A stretch of 64,000 nt of DNA, taken from positions 351,001 through 415,000 of the forward strand of contig CAJHNH020002779.1 of the NCBI GenBank assembly GCA_905116865.2. The letters are read 5' to 3'. The DNA comes from Candidula unifasciata (taxonomy: Eukaryota > Mollusca > Gastropoda > Stylommatophora > Geomitridae). Shown one piece after another: positions 1 to 11,990 of the stretch. The notes below the pieces were generated by a model. It saw only the letters and a list, made by a program, of their open reading frames with translations, did no database searches and was not told the DNA's origin. Every line of letters begins with the position of its first letter. Position 1 is the stretch's first letter. The translations under genes and the position numbers were made by a program.

Positions 1-401
1 TTTCCGCTAGAGTTTACAGCCGGTGAAAGCTAAAAAGAATAAGAAGATACATCAGTTCACCATCCAATAGAGCAAAGCCAGCCACCATGTCTGCTTGTTC
101 ATTTTCCGACACACATCCATTCAGTGGGGAAAAGGGATTTATTAGGCAACGTGAAGTCAGGGATGTGGTTCCGCGTCTTAGAGTGTATGTGGTACATGGT
201 GCTCACCCATTGCACAGGGCTGCAGGTTACAATAGTCTGTATACAAAAATGCCTGATCTGTAAAAGCAATATGCACGCAACACTCGGTTCTGGAACAAGA
301 CTACATACATTCTGGAGGTGGGCGAACACCCAAAACTTTCCGCCAGAGTTTACAATCGATGAACGCGAAGCAAAAGAAGAAGAAGAGGAAGAAGAAGAAG
401 C
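1..401 (-). mobile_element. SINE D copies with GAA tail
   Basis: 1-50 is the end of one copy (CCGCTAGAGTTTACAGCCGG). 100-401 is a longer reverse copy (TACAAAAATGCCTGATCTGT; CCGCCAGAGTTTACAATCGA) ending in an AAG/AAGAAGAGG tract. The two overlapping antisense frames here are not genes. Confidence 0.72.
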
Positions 402-701
402 TGTTTTATTGATAGACACTTCTTAGAAACGAGTTATATACCCCATATACCCTCGTTTACCCAGAAAACTCATGTGTTTATTTCGCTCCGTGAAATTAGG
501 TTTCACCCAAGAAAGGCTTCCTTATCTTTTGCTTGATTTATTCTAATTTTTTCAGTGAGTAAATTTTTAGACCTAATTGTCGCGTGGTCCTGTGTTTAAT
601 TTGGAGTGAAAATGTTAAAGTTGCATTGATTTCCTGCACTGGAGAGAAAAGAAATATTGTCAGACAAGTTCAGATCATCAGGATGTGCTGTGAAAATTTA
701 T

Positions 702-915
702 ATATTTTGACCTATATTTTTATAGACCAATCGGCACAAGATGGGTGATGTGGTCAGCATCACACCGGTCGCCTTTACTTTCCGGGTCTGCACCCAGTTC
801 CCACTCAAGGCTGGGTCGACCTGGGAGCCAAGGTCATCTTTTAAATATAGTCCGTCTCCGCCATTGAGCGAACCCACGACCTTCCGATCCGTCTAGTCGT
901 TCGGCCACAGCGACC
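702..915 (-). mobile_element. SINE A copy with 14-bp target duplication
   Basis: tRNA-derived SINE. The tRNA-like head (reverse complement has GGTCGTGGGTTCGCTC, an RNA polymerase III B-box) is at the right and the body (GATGTGGTCAGCATCACACC) at the left. Flanked by identical CTGTGAAAATTTAT at 688-701 and 916-929. Confidence 0.85.
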
Positions 916-929
916 TGTGAAAATTTATG

Positions 930-2118
930 AATTTAATTTCTAGTGGAATGTATGGATGTATGGTTGTTTTCGATGTTTGTTATTATCTTATATTTGACAT
1001 TGTCTCTTGGATCCACCCTCCCCAAAATGAGTATCATAGAATGCATTGGAAAAAAAAGGCGACCGGCAGGATATGGACCACATCATCATACGAGTGCTTA
1101 ATTTGCCTTGAAACCAATGCCTTTGTCTGTCAGTCGCAGTGTTTGTTTGTTTGTTTGTTTGTTTGCGTTCACTGGCTATCACCAGGATCTGAGGAGAATG
1201 GCGCTGCGGGGAGTTGATCTTGTCGACGCCGAACACTCAAGGGAAAGGCCAGAGGGATGTAAAATCGAACAGTTACTGGTACCATCAGAATTGAAACTCT
1301 TGGCTTGCTGCTGAAGATGGGGACATAGCGTTTATGTGAGTGTTCCGAGAGCTTTAATGTTGATTCTGAATTCAACATTCGTTCACCGGCTGTTAACCCC
1401 GACGGAAAGTATTGATTGTTTTGTCCGTTTCTGTGCTTTGGTTTTGTTCTGCGATCTGAGGTTTGCGTGCGCATCCGTTTTCACAGATCTTACTTTTTAG
1501 TCGTGAGCTCTGTTGCTTTCCTGCCTTTCAGTCAGATGCATCCGACTTTGGAAGAACGGGGATTTTTTTTTTAATGACTGTAGCATAGCCGGTGAGAACC
1601 TTTTTTTTTTTATCAGGATGTTGCCATGTAGTCGGACTCCCAAATGACAGGTCAGTTAAAATTTCTCAGTCAGCACAATTGACACAAAGATACTAGAACA
1701 CAGTTATAACCGATACTGCTCGTAGTAGGTTGAACGTGGTCGATTTTGTTTTTGTTTTTCATAAATGGGTCGAGGAATGGACAGAACTCGGGCCCGTGTA
1801 TTGCACTCATTGTCCAGCTGAGCCATCAGTGAACATTATCACCGTGGCTTTGGAAATGGGCTGATAAACGCCAGAGATTATCTGGACACTGCATCTCTGT
1901 GGACTGCCGACTCCGAGACCCCCCATCAGCTTGGTTTAGGTCAAGGTCGGCTGGCATCCGTGGTGCATGACGTGGACGTGTTGCAGGAGTCTTGTATGAG
2001 GTTCTGTAAAACCAAGCTGGAGCACCTCCCCCCTCCCCTATGTAACGGAACTCCTAATGTCTGCCCTAAACACTGTTGCCAAACAGGCCTAATATGGGTG
2101 CTAGGATATACTCTAGGA
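930..2118. other. Unassigned stretch
   Basis: No gene recognised. It contains a GTTT tetranucleotide run (1138-1165) and a diverged SINE D remnant (1383-1560, TCAGATGCATCCGACTTTGG). Short frames overlap on both strands and show no domain. The adjacent 402-687 also holds nothing recognisable. Confidence 0.5.
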
Positions 2119-2332
2119 CAGTGATTCCCAAACTGTGCGCTGCGGCACTCTGGGAAGCCGCGACCTCTTCAGGGGGGCGTTGCGAAATATTCAAAGATAC
2201 ACAAGTTTTTTTTTTTTTAAATCTCTTACATACGAATAGTCAAACTTTTACTTAGGTTAGGGCGCTATGGAAAAATGTTCATTGAAAAAAAAAAAAAGGG
2301 CGCTGCGACTAAGAAAAGTTTGGGAAACACTG
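2119..2332 (+). mobile_element. hAT-type MITE family 1, copy 1
   Basis: Terminal repeats CAGTGATTCCCAAACTGTG and AAAGTTTGGGAAACACTG, with internal GCCGCGACCTCTTCA and GGGCGCTGCGACTAAG. The flanking 8-mers CTCTAGGA and CCCGAGGA match at 6 of 8, compatible with an 8-bp hAT duplication. Non-coding. Confidence 0.8.
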
Positions 2333-2475
2333 CCCGAGGAAATAACGGTGGCCATTTCACCAGTCGAGTGTTGAATGATGTATATAGTTATCTGTCTAGC
2401 ACCATCTAATTTATGCAGAAGTGGCCGGAAAAGTGTCAGTTAGTCTTTTACTTCACTCTTCTAACATTACAGGAG

Positions 2476-3146
<671 letters not shown>

Positions 3147-3296
3147 ATAAGAAAACAGGGTACGTTTACACTTTAACGTCGGGTAGTGTGCGTTTTTTTT
3201 TCTTATATTGATCGAGTACTGAGATTGGCAGTCAGGGTTGCGCTTCCTAACATGTGGACGCCAACCTAGATTAGCACAGGATGTCCTTGTCTAGCT

Positions 3297-3499
3297 CAAT
3301 GGTTCTCAACCTTCCTAATGCCGCGACCCTTTAATACAGTTCCTCATGTTGTGGCGACCCCAGCCGTACAATTTTTTTCGTCGTTTCTTCATAACTTCAA
3401 TAAATATTTGTTTTGCGATGGTCTTTGGCGACCCATGTAAAAGGGGCGTTAGACCTAAAAAAAAAAAAGAGGTCGCGACTCATAGGTTGATAACCGCTG
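3297..3499 (+). mobile_element. SPIN/URR1-like hAT MITE, copy 1
   Basis: 203 bp with terminal inverted repeats CAATGGTTCTCAACC and GGTTGATAACCGCTG. The flanking 8-mers GTCTAGCT and TTCTAGCC match at 6 of 8 positions, consistent with an aged hAT duplication. The first about 60 bases, including CTTCCTAATGCCGCGACCC and TTTAATACAGTTCCTCATG, and the end segment GTCTTTGGCGACCC read like the SPIN/URR1 hAT-Charlie non-autonomous family of vertebrates. The middle is short and A/T-rich. No coding capacity. Confidence 0.85.
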
Positions 3500-3894
3500 T
3501 TCTAGCCAAACAGGGGGTGCATTTAGAGAGTTGTCTTGAAACTGGGGCAGGTCATGAGTTGTTCCCTTCTGGTGTTATAAAGGTACATTAAGACACGGGA
3601 GATCGAAATCCCTCACCACCTCTTATAACAGAAGACATCTGTAAGATCGCTATGGTCGCACGCGAATTATTTTCACATTTTCGGATCTATCCAAACCCAA
3701 ACAACTGTTTTCAGCACTTTTGGCGAAGTAAAATAATCACAAAACTTACGCGGTCTCTGAAGAGTTACTGCCAGCAACTGTCTGTATTATACCACTTTTG
3801 CGGTTGTAGACAGGGGGAGGGGGAGGGCGGTGGGTCTTTGAGTCTGAGGATTTACAGCCAAATGGCTAGTGCTGTCGCCACGACTGTGCAGGTT

Positions 3895-4010
3895 AGGATT
3901 TTATTTTGCCCCCGACAGAAAAAAAAATCCACAGCCTTACCGAGGATTCGAACCAGCGTCTCCCACTTGAGAGCCAGCGTTCTAACCGTTCTGAGAGCCA
4001 GCGTTCTAAT
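3895..4010 (-). repeat. tRNA-like retroposon head
   Basis: On the minus strand GGTTAGAACGCTGGCTCTCA and ACGCTGGTTCGAATCCTCGG form tRNA-like A- and B-boxes. The GAGAGCCAGCGTTCTAA segment is duplicated. Surrounding sequence (3508-4900) has no recognised gene. Confidence 0.5.
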
Positions 4011-4756
4011 AGAAGGGATCACACTGGGACACACGGGCAAAAGAACAAGAGAAGGAACCAGACGGAGGATGACCCACGAAGAAAACATCAGAAAGAACAG
4101 AACGAGATAGAAAGAGCGTTTTTTTTTTTTAGGTGAAGAATATTATGGCCAGAAAGCTGGCGCATTTACCTCACTCAGTCTTAGCCACGAAAGTGGCGCA
4201 AATAAACCAGAGCACAGATATAACCGCTGCTTCGCGTTGCCAACAGCAGATTGAACGTGGTCAAGTTTTTCTTTCTTTCTAGAACGGTAGCGGTAGCTAG
4301 AGATCGGGGTAGAGAGGGCCTCTTTTCCTGGGAGGGCGTTGGTGATTTTCTGTTATCTTGCATTTTGTCACATTTTTGCCTCCCTAGCTCCCTGTCTCTC
4401 CGTCTGTCTTTCTATCCTTCTGCCTGCCAGTTTTTTTTCTGGCTCTCTCTCTGATTTGTTTTGTTTCTCACCTCTATTTGTTACGATGTTTATGTGGGCC
4501 TCACTCATTTTTTGTTCTCCTAATACTACTACCACGTTCGCCCTTAAAAAAGCAGTTTGCCAATTGTATTGTGGTTTACAGTTAGGCTGCGATATTTCGA
4601 CCCAACAAACCGGATTTCAGCAAACCCTCAGTTAGTCGCCTTGTACCGCTTGCTTGCCAGTGGGTCTGTTGTTTCTCTCTCCCACTGAAGGGCACAAGTT
4701 TCTGAAACTGCTTTATCTCTGTCTTTCTGTGCTTATGTATCTGTCTATTTGACGGC

Positions 4757-4805
<49 letters not shown>

Positions 4806-4900
4806 GTGTCTTTCATCCCTCCCCTTCTCTCTTTCTAGTCCGTTTGTATGTTAGTCTCTGTTTCAGTTAACCTAACCGTTATCTAGAAATTCGTTTAGTT

Positions 4901-5171
4901 AAAGTAAAGGACCCAGTTCCACGCTTTTAGGCTTATAGGGCATATAGGGCATATAGGGCTAGACCTATATTTTTATAGTCCAATCGGCACAAGATGGGTG
5001 ATGTGGTCAGCATCACGCCGGCTGCCCTTCCTTCCTGGGACTGCACCCGGTACCCACTTAAGGCTGGGTCGACCTGGGAGTCAAGGTCTTTTTTGAACAA
5101 AATCCGGCTTCCCCAGGGAGCGAACCCACGATCTTTAGATGCGCACGCGAGCGTTTAGCCGCTACGCCAGA
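4901..5171 (-). mobile_element. SINE A copy
   Basis: Full family layout in reverse: AAAGTAAAGGACCC tail, GATGTGGTCAGCATCACGCC body, GCGAACCCACGATC B-box complement and GCGTTTAGCCGCTACGCCA head. Confidence 0.85.
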
Positions 5172-5930
5172 ACTGATAAATTCTTTTAGTGCCCTACGTC
5201 GGTGCGCCCCCTTCCCTCCCCAATCCTCTGTCTCTCCTCTAATGTTTCTGTCTTATTCCTGTTTTGTTCTCTTTGCCTATCCATGCACCTGCAACATCCT
5301 CGTCCCTTGACTTCTGGTTTATTCCTTTTCTCTCGGTGCCACTCTCTTTCTTTGGCTTTTCTCTGTAACCGCGCTCTCTTTTTGCCTCTCACTTTCCGTA
5401 CTTTATCCCTCACCCCCCCCCCCCCACCTCTCACACCGTCTTTATATTTCACCGCTCAACGTGTTGTACCTCTCTCTAGCCCCCTTTCTTTATCTCAGTA
5501 ACTGAATCTCTCGGTAAATGTTCTGTATCATCGCTGGTTCTGCCCACTGGATCCTTTTCTTTTCATCTCTCTTCAGCTCGTACTCTCTTTCTATCCGTCT
5601 TTCCGTCAGACTTGAAAAAAAAAAGTTTAGTAGTTGATCGGACTGTTTAACTGTATTTAAATTAGCACGCCTTTCAGTCAGATTATGTATGATTCTCGAA
5701 CCAATCAAACCATGTTGTTTACCGTGGCCCCCCCCCCCCCGGTATCTCGCTCACCTCCTTCTCTGCCTGTCTGCTTGCCCTATATCGATTAATGCTTGTC
5801 TCACCTGCCTGTTACTGTGATTCCCCTCCCCACCCCCACCATCTCTCAGTCTATTATCGACTCTTTCAAAAGCCCCCAAATTCCACATTTACTTTCGCCT
5901 CTCTCCACCTGGCTCTTTATCTCCGCTTCC

Positions 5931-6013
<83 letters not shown>

Positions 6014-6124
6014 ATTTATCTGTCTCTGTATGTCTTATGTCGATCACTTCTAGTCTCAGATGTTTCCTTGTCTTATTTTCCTCGTCTCGACCTCAGCCTG
6101 ATATCATGTTTTTCAGTACCCCCC
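5172..6124. other. Pyrimidine-rich unassigned stretch
   Basis: Composition is dominated by C and T with poly-C runs and the CT microsatellite at 5930-6013. Frames on both strands are compositional. Confidence 0.55.
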
Positions 6125-6570
6125 ACAGATTGTCGCTAGAGTTACAGAGCTCGTTTTATGTGCGTTGCTCTCGGCAGGCGCTTAGCCATTTATGCGGAGA
6201 GAGACCATGCCATATTGGATAAAACTCAGCGCTGTCTTCTTCTTCTTCTTCGCGTTCACCAGCTGTACACTCTGGCGAAAAGTTCTGGTTGCTCGTCCAC
6301 TACTGAACTGCAGTCCTGCTCCAGAACCTGAGTGCTGCGTGTGTATCAGTTTTACAGATCTCATTCTCTTGAATACAGACTGTTGGTTCCTTGCCTCTCC
6401 GGCAGATGCACTCCGACTTCAAAGGAAGCTCCCCAATTAGTCGACTCTTATGACATGCTTGTTGGGGAGGCAGTGGGTCTATTCTTGTTTTCCCCACAAT
6501 GGGTCCCCGGAACCCACACGGGTGACTCAGCGTTGTGATGTCGATCCTCTCGACTTTAACCTTTAACCTT
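6125..6570 (+). mobile_element. SINE E fragment followed by SINE D
   Basis: 6125-6235 carries GTTGCTCTCGGCAGGCGCTT (SINE E). 6236-6570 is a good SINE D in antisense reading, starting with a short CTT tract and GCGTTCACCAGCTGTACACT and ending GACTTTAACCTTTAACCTT. Confidence 0.75.
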
Positions 6571-6589
6571 CAGTAATCCCACCTTCCGC

Positions 6590-6850
6590 GGCGTCCGTGG
6601 CTTAGGCATAGCGAGTCTGACTCTTAATTCCAACGTACCGCGATCGAAACCCACTGCTGACTGCGTGGTAGTTTATCGTGGTATGGGGCGTCACAGGTCG
6701 ACCCAGCCTTAAAGGGTCACCAGGATGGCTGTCCTGGGAAAGTAGAGACGGCTGGCGTAATGATGACCATATTACCTACCTAGTGCCTATTGGTCTGTAA
6801 AAATAGGAGTACTCTTCCCATATGCCATATGCGCGTAAGGCGTAAAAAGA
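6590..6850 (+). mobile_element. SINE A variant (A')
   Basis: Shares the GGTCGACCCAGCCTTAAA and GTAATGATGACCATATTACC body with SINE A but has a different head (CGATCGAAACCCACTGCTG). A sister copy is at 38190-38462. Confidence 0.75.
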
Positions 6851-6968
6851 GATTTTGAATCCTACCTTCCACATCTGCTGTCACCCCTTTCCACGTCGCT
6901 GTCTCTCTCACCTCCTGCTTTCTCTCTCTCTCTCACTCTGCCCCTCTCTCTCTCTGCCTCTCTCTGTG

Positions 6969-7030
<62 letters not shown>

Positions 7031-7031
<1 letters not shown>

Positions 7032-7770
7032 CTGTATATTTTATATCGATCACCTGTTATCTCGCATGCTGTTCGCGTGTCTTGTTTTTCCGATCTCGGT
7101 CTTAGTCTGATATCGTCTCTTACAATATCCCCCCACAGTCCACGTCTGCTATCACCTCACCCCACCTCAGCCAAGAGCACGTTTTTATCTAAAGAATTCA
7201 GCCCAATCTTGGCCTTACATTTGTTTAATTTAATTTAAACCCGCTGGTAAAATGTGCCCCCACAAAGTCTGTACCCTCTACCCGGTAATGTATTACGTAA
7301 ACAGAGGAACAGGAACTCGTACCGAGGCCTGATTTTTATAATTGACCTAGACTGCCAAGGTGACCCAGCTTACAAATTTAACCGGAAATGTCTTGGAAAG
7401 TAAAAGTGTCGTGCGTAATTTTGACTGTTGTCTCCCATCGAGGACCGAATGTTCTGTCAAAACTCGAGTCAAGTATCAGTGCCATATTACAACATGGGCG
7501 CACTGGTCAATTGTTCAGGGGCCTCACACGAGAATAGGGGCCTCATGGTAGTCCGTGTCAGGTGATCATTTACATGTCATTTACGTGAGTTGTTGTCGTT
7601 GGGGCCCCTAGGACACTACTTTACACAAGGGTCCATAATGTGTCCCATGTAGCACGGGATGGGCTAATCCGAGCATGTTGTAAACGGGACAACGCATTTA
7701 CGTCTTCGGATGAACGCAGAGGAAAAAGAAGATGATATGTCTCTGGAGTAAATAGACTCCTTTAGCCTAT
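7031..7770. other. Unassigned stretch
   Basis: Nothing recognised between the CT tract at 6921 and the giant CTT tract. A 63-codon frame at 7360 has no domain. Confidence 0.5.
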
Positions 7771-7989
7771 CTTCTTCTTCTTCTTCTTCTTCTTCTTCTT
7801 CTTCTTCTTCTTCTTCTTCTTCTTCTTCTTCTTCTTCTTCTTCTTCTTCTTCTTCTTCTTCTTCTGCTGCTGCTGCTGCTAGTGCTGCAGCTGCTGCTGC
7901 TGCTGCTGCTGCTTCTTCTTCTTCTTCTTCTTCTTCTTCTTCTTCTTCTTCTTCTTCTTCTTCTTCTTCTTCTTCTTCTTCTTCTTCTT

Positions 7990-8020
<31 letters not shown>

Positions 8021-8448
8021 TCCTCGTCTTTTCTTCTTCTTCTTTTTCTTCTTCTCCTCCTCTTCATATTTTCTTCTTCTGCTTCTTCTTCTGCTTCTTC
8101 TTCTTCTTCATCATCTTCTTCTTCTTCTTCTTCTTCTTCTTCTTCTTCTTCTTCTTCTTCTTCTTCTTCTTCTTCTTCTTCTTCTTCTTCTTCTTCTTCT
8201 TCTTTTTCTTCTTCTTCTTCTTCTTCTTCTTCTTCTTCTTCTTCTTCTGCTTATTCTGCTTTTTCTGCTTCTTCTTCTTCTTCTTCTGCTTCTTCTTCTT
8301 CTTCTTCTTCTTCTTCTTCTTCTTCTTCTTCTTCTTCTTCTTCTTCTTCTTCTTCTTCTTCTTCTTCTTCTTCTTCTTCTTCTTCTTCTTCTTCTTCTTC
8401 TTCTTCTTCTTCTTCTTCTTCTTCTTTTTCTTCGTCGTCCTCTTCTTC
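7771..8448. repeat. Giant CTT microsatellite
   Basis: About 680 bp of CTT with a CTG-rich patch at 7865-7912 and scattered variants. Poly-Phe/Leu and poly-Lys frames are artefacts. Pure pyrimidine runs of this size can form triplex (H-DNA) structures. Confidence 0.97.
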
Positions 8449-8507
8449 TTCTTTTTTATTCTCGCCACAGCTCTTTTACGGATCCAGCTTATTTGTAAGC
8501 AGACTGT

Positions 8508-9305
8508 TGTGGCTAGTTGTAGCGGTGTTTTGTTTCTGCTTCTGAGTGGCTAGTTGTAGCGGTGTTTTGTTTCTGCTTCTGAGTGGCTAGTTGTAGCGGT
8601 GTTTTGTGTCTGCTTCTGAGTGCCTAGTTGTAGCGGTGTTTTGTTTCTGCTTCTGAGTGGCTAGTTGTAGTGGTGTTTTGTGTCTGCTTCTGAGTGGCTA
8701 GTTGTAGTGGTGTTTTGTTTCTGCTTCGGCATGGCTAGTTGTAGCGGTGTTTTGTTTCTGCTTCTGAGTGGCTAGTTGTAGTGGTGTTTTGTGTCTGCTT
8801 CTGAGTGGCTAGTTGTAGTGGTGTTTTGTTTCTGCTTCGGCGTGGCTAGTTATAGCGGTGTTTTGTGTCTGCTTCTGAGTGGCTAGTTGTAGCGATGTTT
8901 TGTTTCTGCTTCTGAGTGGCTAGTTGTAGTGGTGTTTTGTTTCTGCTTCGGTGTGGCTAGTTATAGCGGTGTTTTGTGTCTGCTTCTGAGTGGCTAGTTG
9001 TAGCGATGTTTTGTTTCTGCTTCTGAGTGGCTAGTTGAAGCGGTGTTTTGTTTCTGCTTCTGAGTTGCTACTTGTAGCGGTGTTTTGTTTCTGCTTCTGA
9101 GTAGCTAGTTGTAGCGGTGTTTTGTTTCTGCTTCTGAGTGGCTAGTTGTAGCGGTGTTTTGTTTCTGCTTCTAAGTGGCTATTTGTAGCGGTGTTTTGTT
9201 TCTGCTTCTGAGTGGCTAGTTGTAGCGGTGTTTTGTTTCTGCTTTTGAGTGGCTAGTTGTAGTGGTGTTTTGTTTCTGCTTCTTAGTGGCTAGTTGTAGT
9301 GATAT
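8508..9305. repeat. 37-bp minisatellite, about 21 units
   Basis: The unit begins GGCTAGTTGTAGCGGTGTTT and ends TTTCTGCTTCTGAGT, with TTTCTG/TGTCTG and CTGAG/CGGCG variants. It starts inside a truncated SINE D-like piece (8465-8507: TTTTACGGATCCAGCTTATT) right after a giant CTT tract. Confidence 0.93.
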
Positions 9306-9488
9306 TTATTTGTAGACGGTGACGGATTACAGAAACTGACGTTTAATGAGTGACGGTTAATCAAAGTTTTACCGAAGACAGTTCCATGGTGCTGAAAGAG
9401 TTAACTAATGGCTAACCTAAAGAAGACACTCAGGCATGGAAACCCCTCATATTTTGTTTTTGTTATACCTCTGGAGGAACACCATCTG

Positions 9489-9547
<59 letters not shown>

Positions 9548-9576
9548 CGGTGGGCGGGAAAGGGGTGGTGTGGGGC

Positions 9577-9860
9577 GAATGGGTGCATGGTCTTGAGGCA
9601 CGGTGTCCACCCCGAGTGCTGGAGGTCCCAGGTTCAGGCCCTGGTGAAGGCTGGGATTTTTTTTTCAGGTGAACTTTTAATAATTATCCCTGGTCTCTGG
9701 GTTAATAAGATCAGAAATCCCGCAGTATTACGGAGTTCGTGCACTGCACTGAGATTCTTTGAACTCAGGCTTGAGTCAGAAGTGGAACGGAGCACTTATG
9801 GGTTACTACCCTTGGACCGCGATGTTGATTCGTTGTTTAAAACTAAAGCCGGTTAGGTTT
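9577..9860 (+). mobile_element. SINE B copy, internally shortened
   Basis: tRNA-like head (GTGCTGGAGGTCCCAGGTTC) and the family 3' part (GGAGCACTTATGGGTTACTA) with part of the middle missing. Confidence 0.75.
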
Positions 9861-9867
9861 AAGTTAG

Positions 9868-10195
9868 TCCCCCCCCCCCCCCCCCCAAACAAAGTAGGTC
9901 ACCTTTCATTTATAAGTTTGTGGGGCTGGTCGACTTTGCTGAACGTTACGGGTGTGTCCTGCTCTGTTGTTTGCTTTTTGGGTTGCCTTGCATTTACGTT
10001 TTTATTCCGAGAAAGAGAATGCCTGTTACATAGGTTGCAGCACTCTCTAGAGGGGGGGGGGGGTGTGTTAGACCCAGTGTGTCCATGTTTTTGGAGTGTT
10101 AAAAGCCCTGACGTGCTGAAATATACAACACGCGATATCAACGGCATTGCGGAACACCCCTGTGACCTTGTGCCAATGTTACGTCGCTCAGGATC
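9868..10195 (+). repeat. Unnamed dispersed repeat, copy 1
   Basis: GGTTGCAGCACTCTCTAGAG, a G run, GTGTTAGACCCAGTGTGTCC and the end GCGGAACACCCCTGTGACC reappear in reverse, diverged, at 16855-17165. No coding domain; class unknown. Confidence 0.6.
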
Positions 10196-10428
10196 TACCA
10201 GTCAGAAATGAACTACTGTGTTTAAGGGCGGGATCTGGGGAGCGAAACATTACTTTTACCCTAAAACCTCAACCACCTGCCCAGTTCTGTTGATGGTTTT
10301 TGTATAGCGTGATGCTAGAGATAGCGTCGAGATAAACATTACAACTTGGCCAGGCCGGGCCTTTTCAATAGGAGGGATCGATGACAACATTTAGATCCTA
10401 GCAACAATTTAAACGGGCTAAAGTCAAG

Positions 10429-11621
10429 AGACAAGATCCGCGGCAGTGTAAACAACGACAAGAAAGATACAAGATCCGCGGCAGTGTAAAACAGACAAGA
10501 TCCGCGGCAGTGTAAAACAGAGACAAGATCCACGGCAGTGTAAAACAAAGACAAGATCAGTGGCAGTGTAAAACAGAGACAAGATCCGCAGCAGTGTAAA
10601 ACTGAGACAAGATCCGCAGCAGCGTAAAACAGAGACAAGATCCGCGGCAGTGTAAAACAGAGACAAGATCCGCGGCAGTGTAAAAGAGACAAGATCCGCG
10701 GCAGTGTAAAACAGATACAAGATCCGCGGCAGTGTAAAACAGAGGCAAGATCCGCGGCAGTGTAAAACAGACAAGATCCGCGGCAGTGTAAAACAGAGAC
10801 AAGATCCGCGGCAGTGTAAAACAGAGAGAAGATCCGCGGCAGTGTAAAACAGATACAAGATCCGCGGCAGTGTAAAACAGATACAAAAATTGCAGTGACG
10901 TAAAATAGATATAAGATCCGCGGCAGTGTAAAACAGATACAGAAATTGCATTGACGTAAAATAGATATAAGATCCGCGGCAGTGTAAAATAGATACAAGA
11001 TCCGCGGTAGCATAAAAAAGATATAAGATCCGCGGCAGTGTAAAATAGATAAAAGATCCGCGGTAGCGTAAAATAGATACAAGTTCCGCAGCAGTGTAAA
11101 ATAGATACAAGATCCTCGGTAGCGTAAAATAGTGACAGGATCCGCGGCAGTGTAAAACAGATACAAGATTCGCTGCAGCGTAAAATAGATGCAAGATCCG
11201 CGGCTGTGTAAAATATATACAAGATCCACGGTAGCGTAAAATGGATACAAGATCCGCAGTAGCGTAAAATATATACAAGATCCGAGGCAGCGTAAAATAT
11301 ATACAAGATCCGATGTAGCCTAAAATAGGTGCAAGATCCGCGGTAGCGTAAAATGGATACATAATCTGCGGTAGTGTAAAATGGATACATGATCTGCGGT
11401 AGTGTAAAAATAGATACAAGATCTGCGGTAGCCTAAAATAGAAACAAGATTCTCGGTAGTGCAAAAAATAGATACAAGATCCGCGGTAGCGTAAAATAGA
11501 TACAAGATCTGCGGCAGTGTAAAAATAGATACAAGATCCGCGGTAGCCTAAAATAGATAAAAGATCCGCTGTAGCGTAAAACATATACAAGATCCGCTGT
11601 AGCGTAAAATAGATACAAGAC
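10429..11621. repeat. 28-bp minisatellite, about 42 units
   Basis: The core AAGATCCGCGGCAGTGTAAA plus an 8-base linker that is mostly ACAGAGAC in the left half and ATAGATAC in the right half. Each unit contains the palindrome CCGCGG unless mutated. Long minus-strand frames (up to 388 codons) are repeat artefacts. Confidence 0.95.
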
Positions 11622-11700
11622 CTGACTATCTGTCAGTATACCGTTACACTATTTGATAGTCTGTAATCTAGTAATTTTAATATACTATTATAAGTGCCCC

Positions 11701-11976
11701 GGGAGTCGCCGTGGCCGAGCGGCTAGACGCTCGCCGCGGATCGAAAGGTCGTGGGTTCGCTCCCTGGCGGAGCCGGTCTTTTTTAAAAAATGACCTTGGC
11801 TCCCAGGTCGACCCAGCTTTCAGTGGGTACCGGGTGCAGTCCCGGGAAGTAAAGGCGGCCGGCGTGATGCTGACCACATCACCCATCTTCTGCCGATTGG
11901 TTTATAAAAATATAGGTCTAGCCCTTTATGCCCTATACGCCTTAAGGCGTGGAAAAGGGTCCTTTACTTTTTACTT
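11701..11976 (+). mobile_element. SINE A copy, best-preserved, with target duplication
   Basis: The head GTCGCCGTGGCCGAGCGGCT (A-box-like, tRNA-Leu/Ser style) and GTCGTGGGTTCGCTCCC (B-box) are followed by the family body and a CCTTTACTTTTTACTT tail. Flanked by ATTATAAGTGCCCC at 11687-11700 and 11977-11990. The folded head is not a clean tRNA, so this is a SINE rather than a tRNA gene. Confidence 0.88.
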
Positions 11977-11990
11977 ATTATAAGTGCCCC

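Noticed and set aside
7879..8553. Poly-Leu/Phe and poly-Lys frames
   Set aside because: Translation of a CTT microsatellite. The same applies to frames at 18662-19415, 21285-21681 and 38745-39074.
9759..10211. 150-codon plus-strand frame
   Set aside because: Starts in SINE B and ends in the unnamed repeat, crossing poly-C and poly-G runs; no domain.
10339..11618. Minus-strand frames of 277-388 codons with YLFYTAADLVS-like repeats
   Set aside because: Produced by the 28-bp array in several frames at once.
11701..11780. tRNA-Leu/Ser gene
   Set aside because: Good A- and B-boxes but no clean cloverleaf. The same sequence continues into the SINE A body and recurs many times with target duplications.
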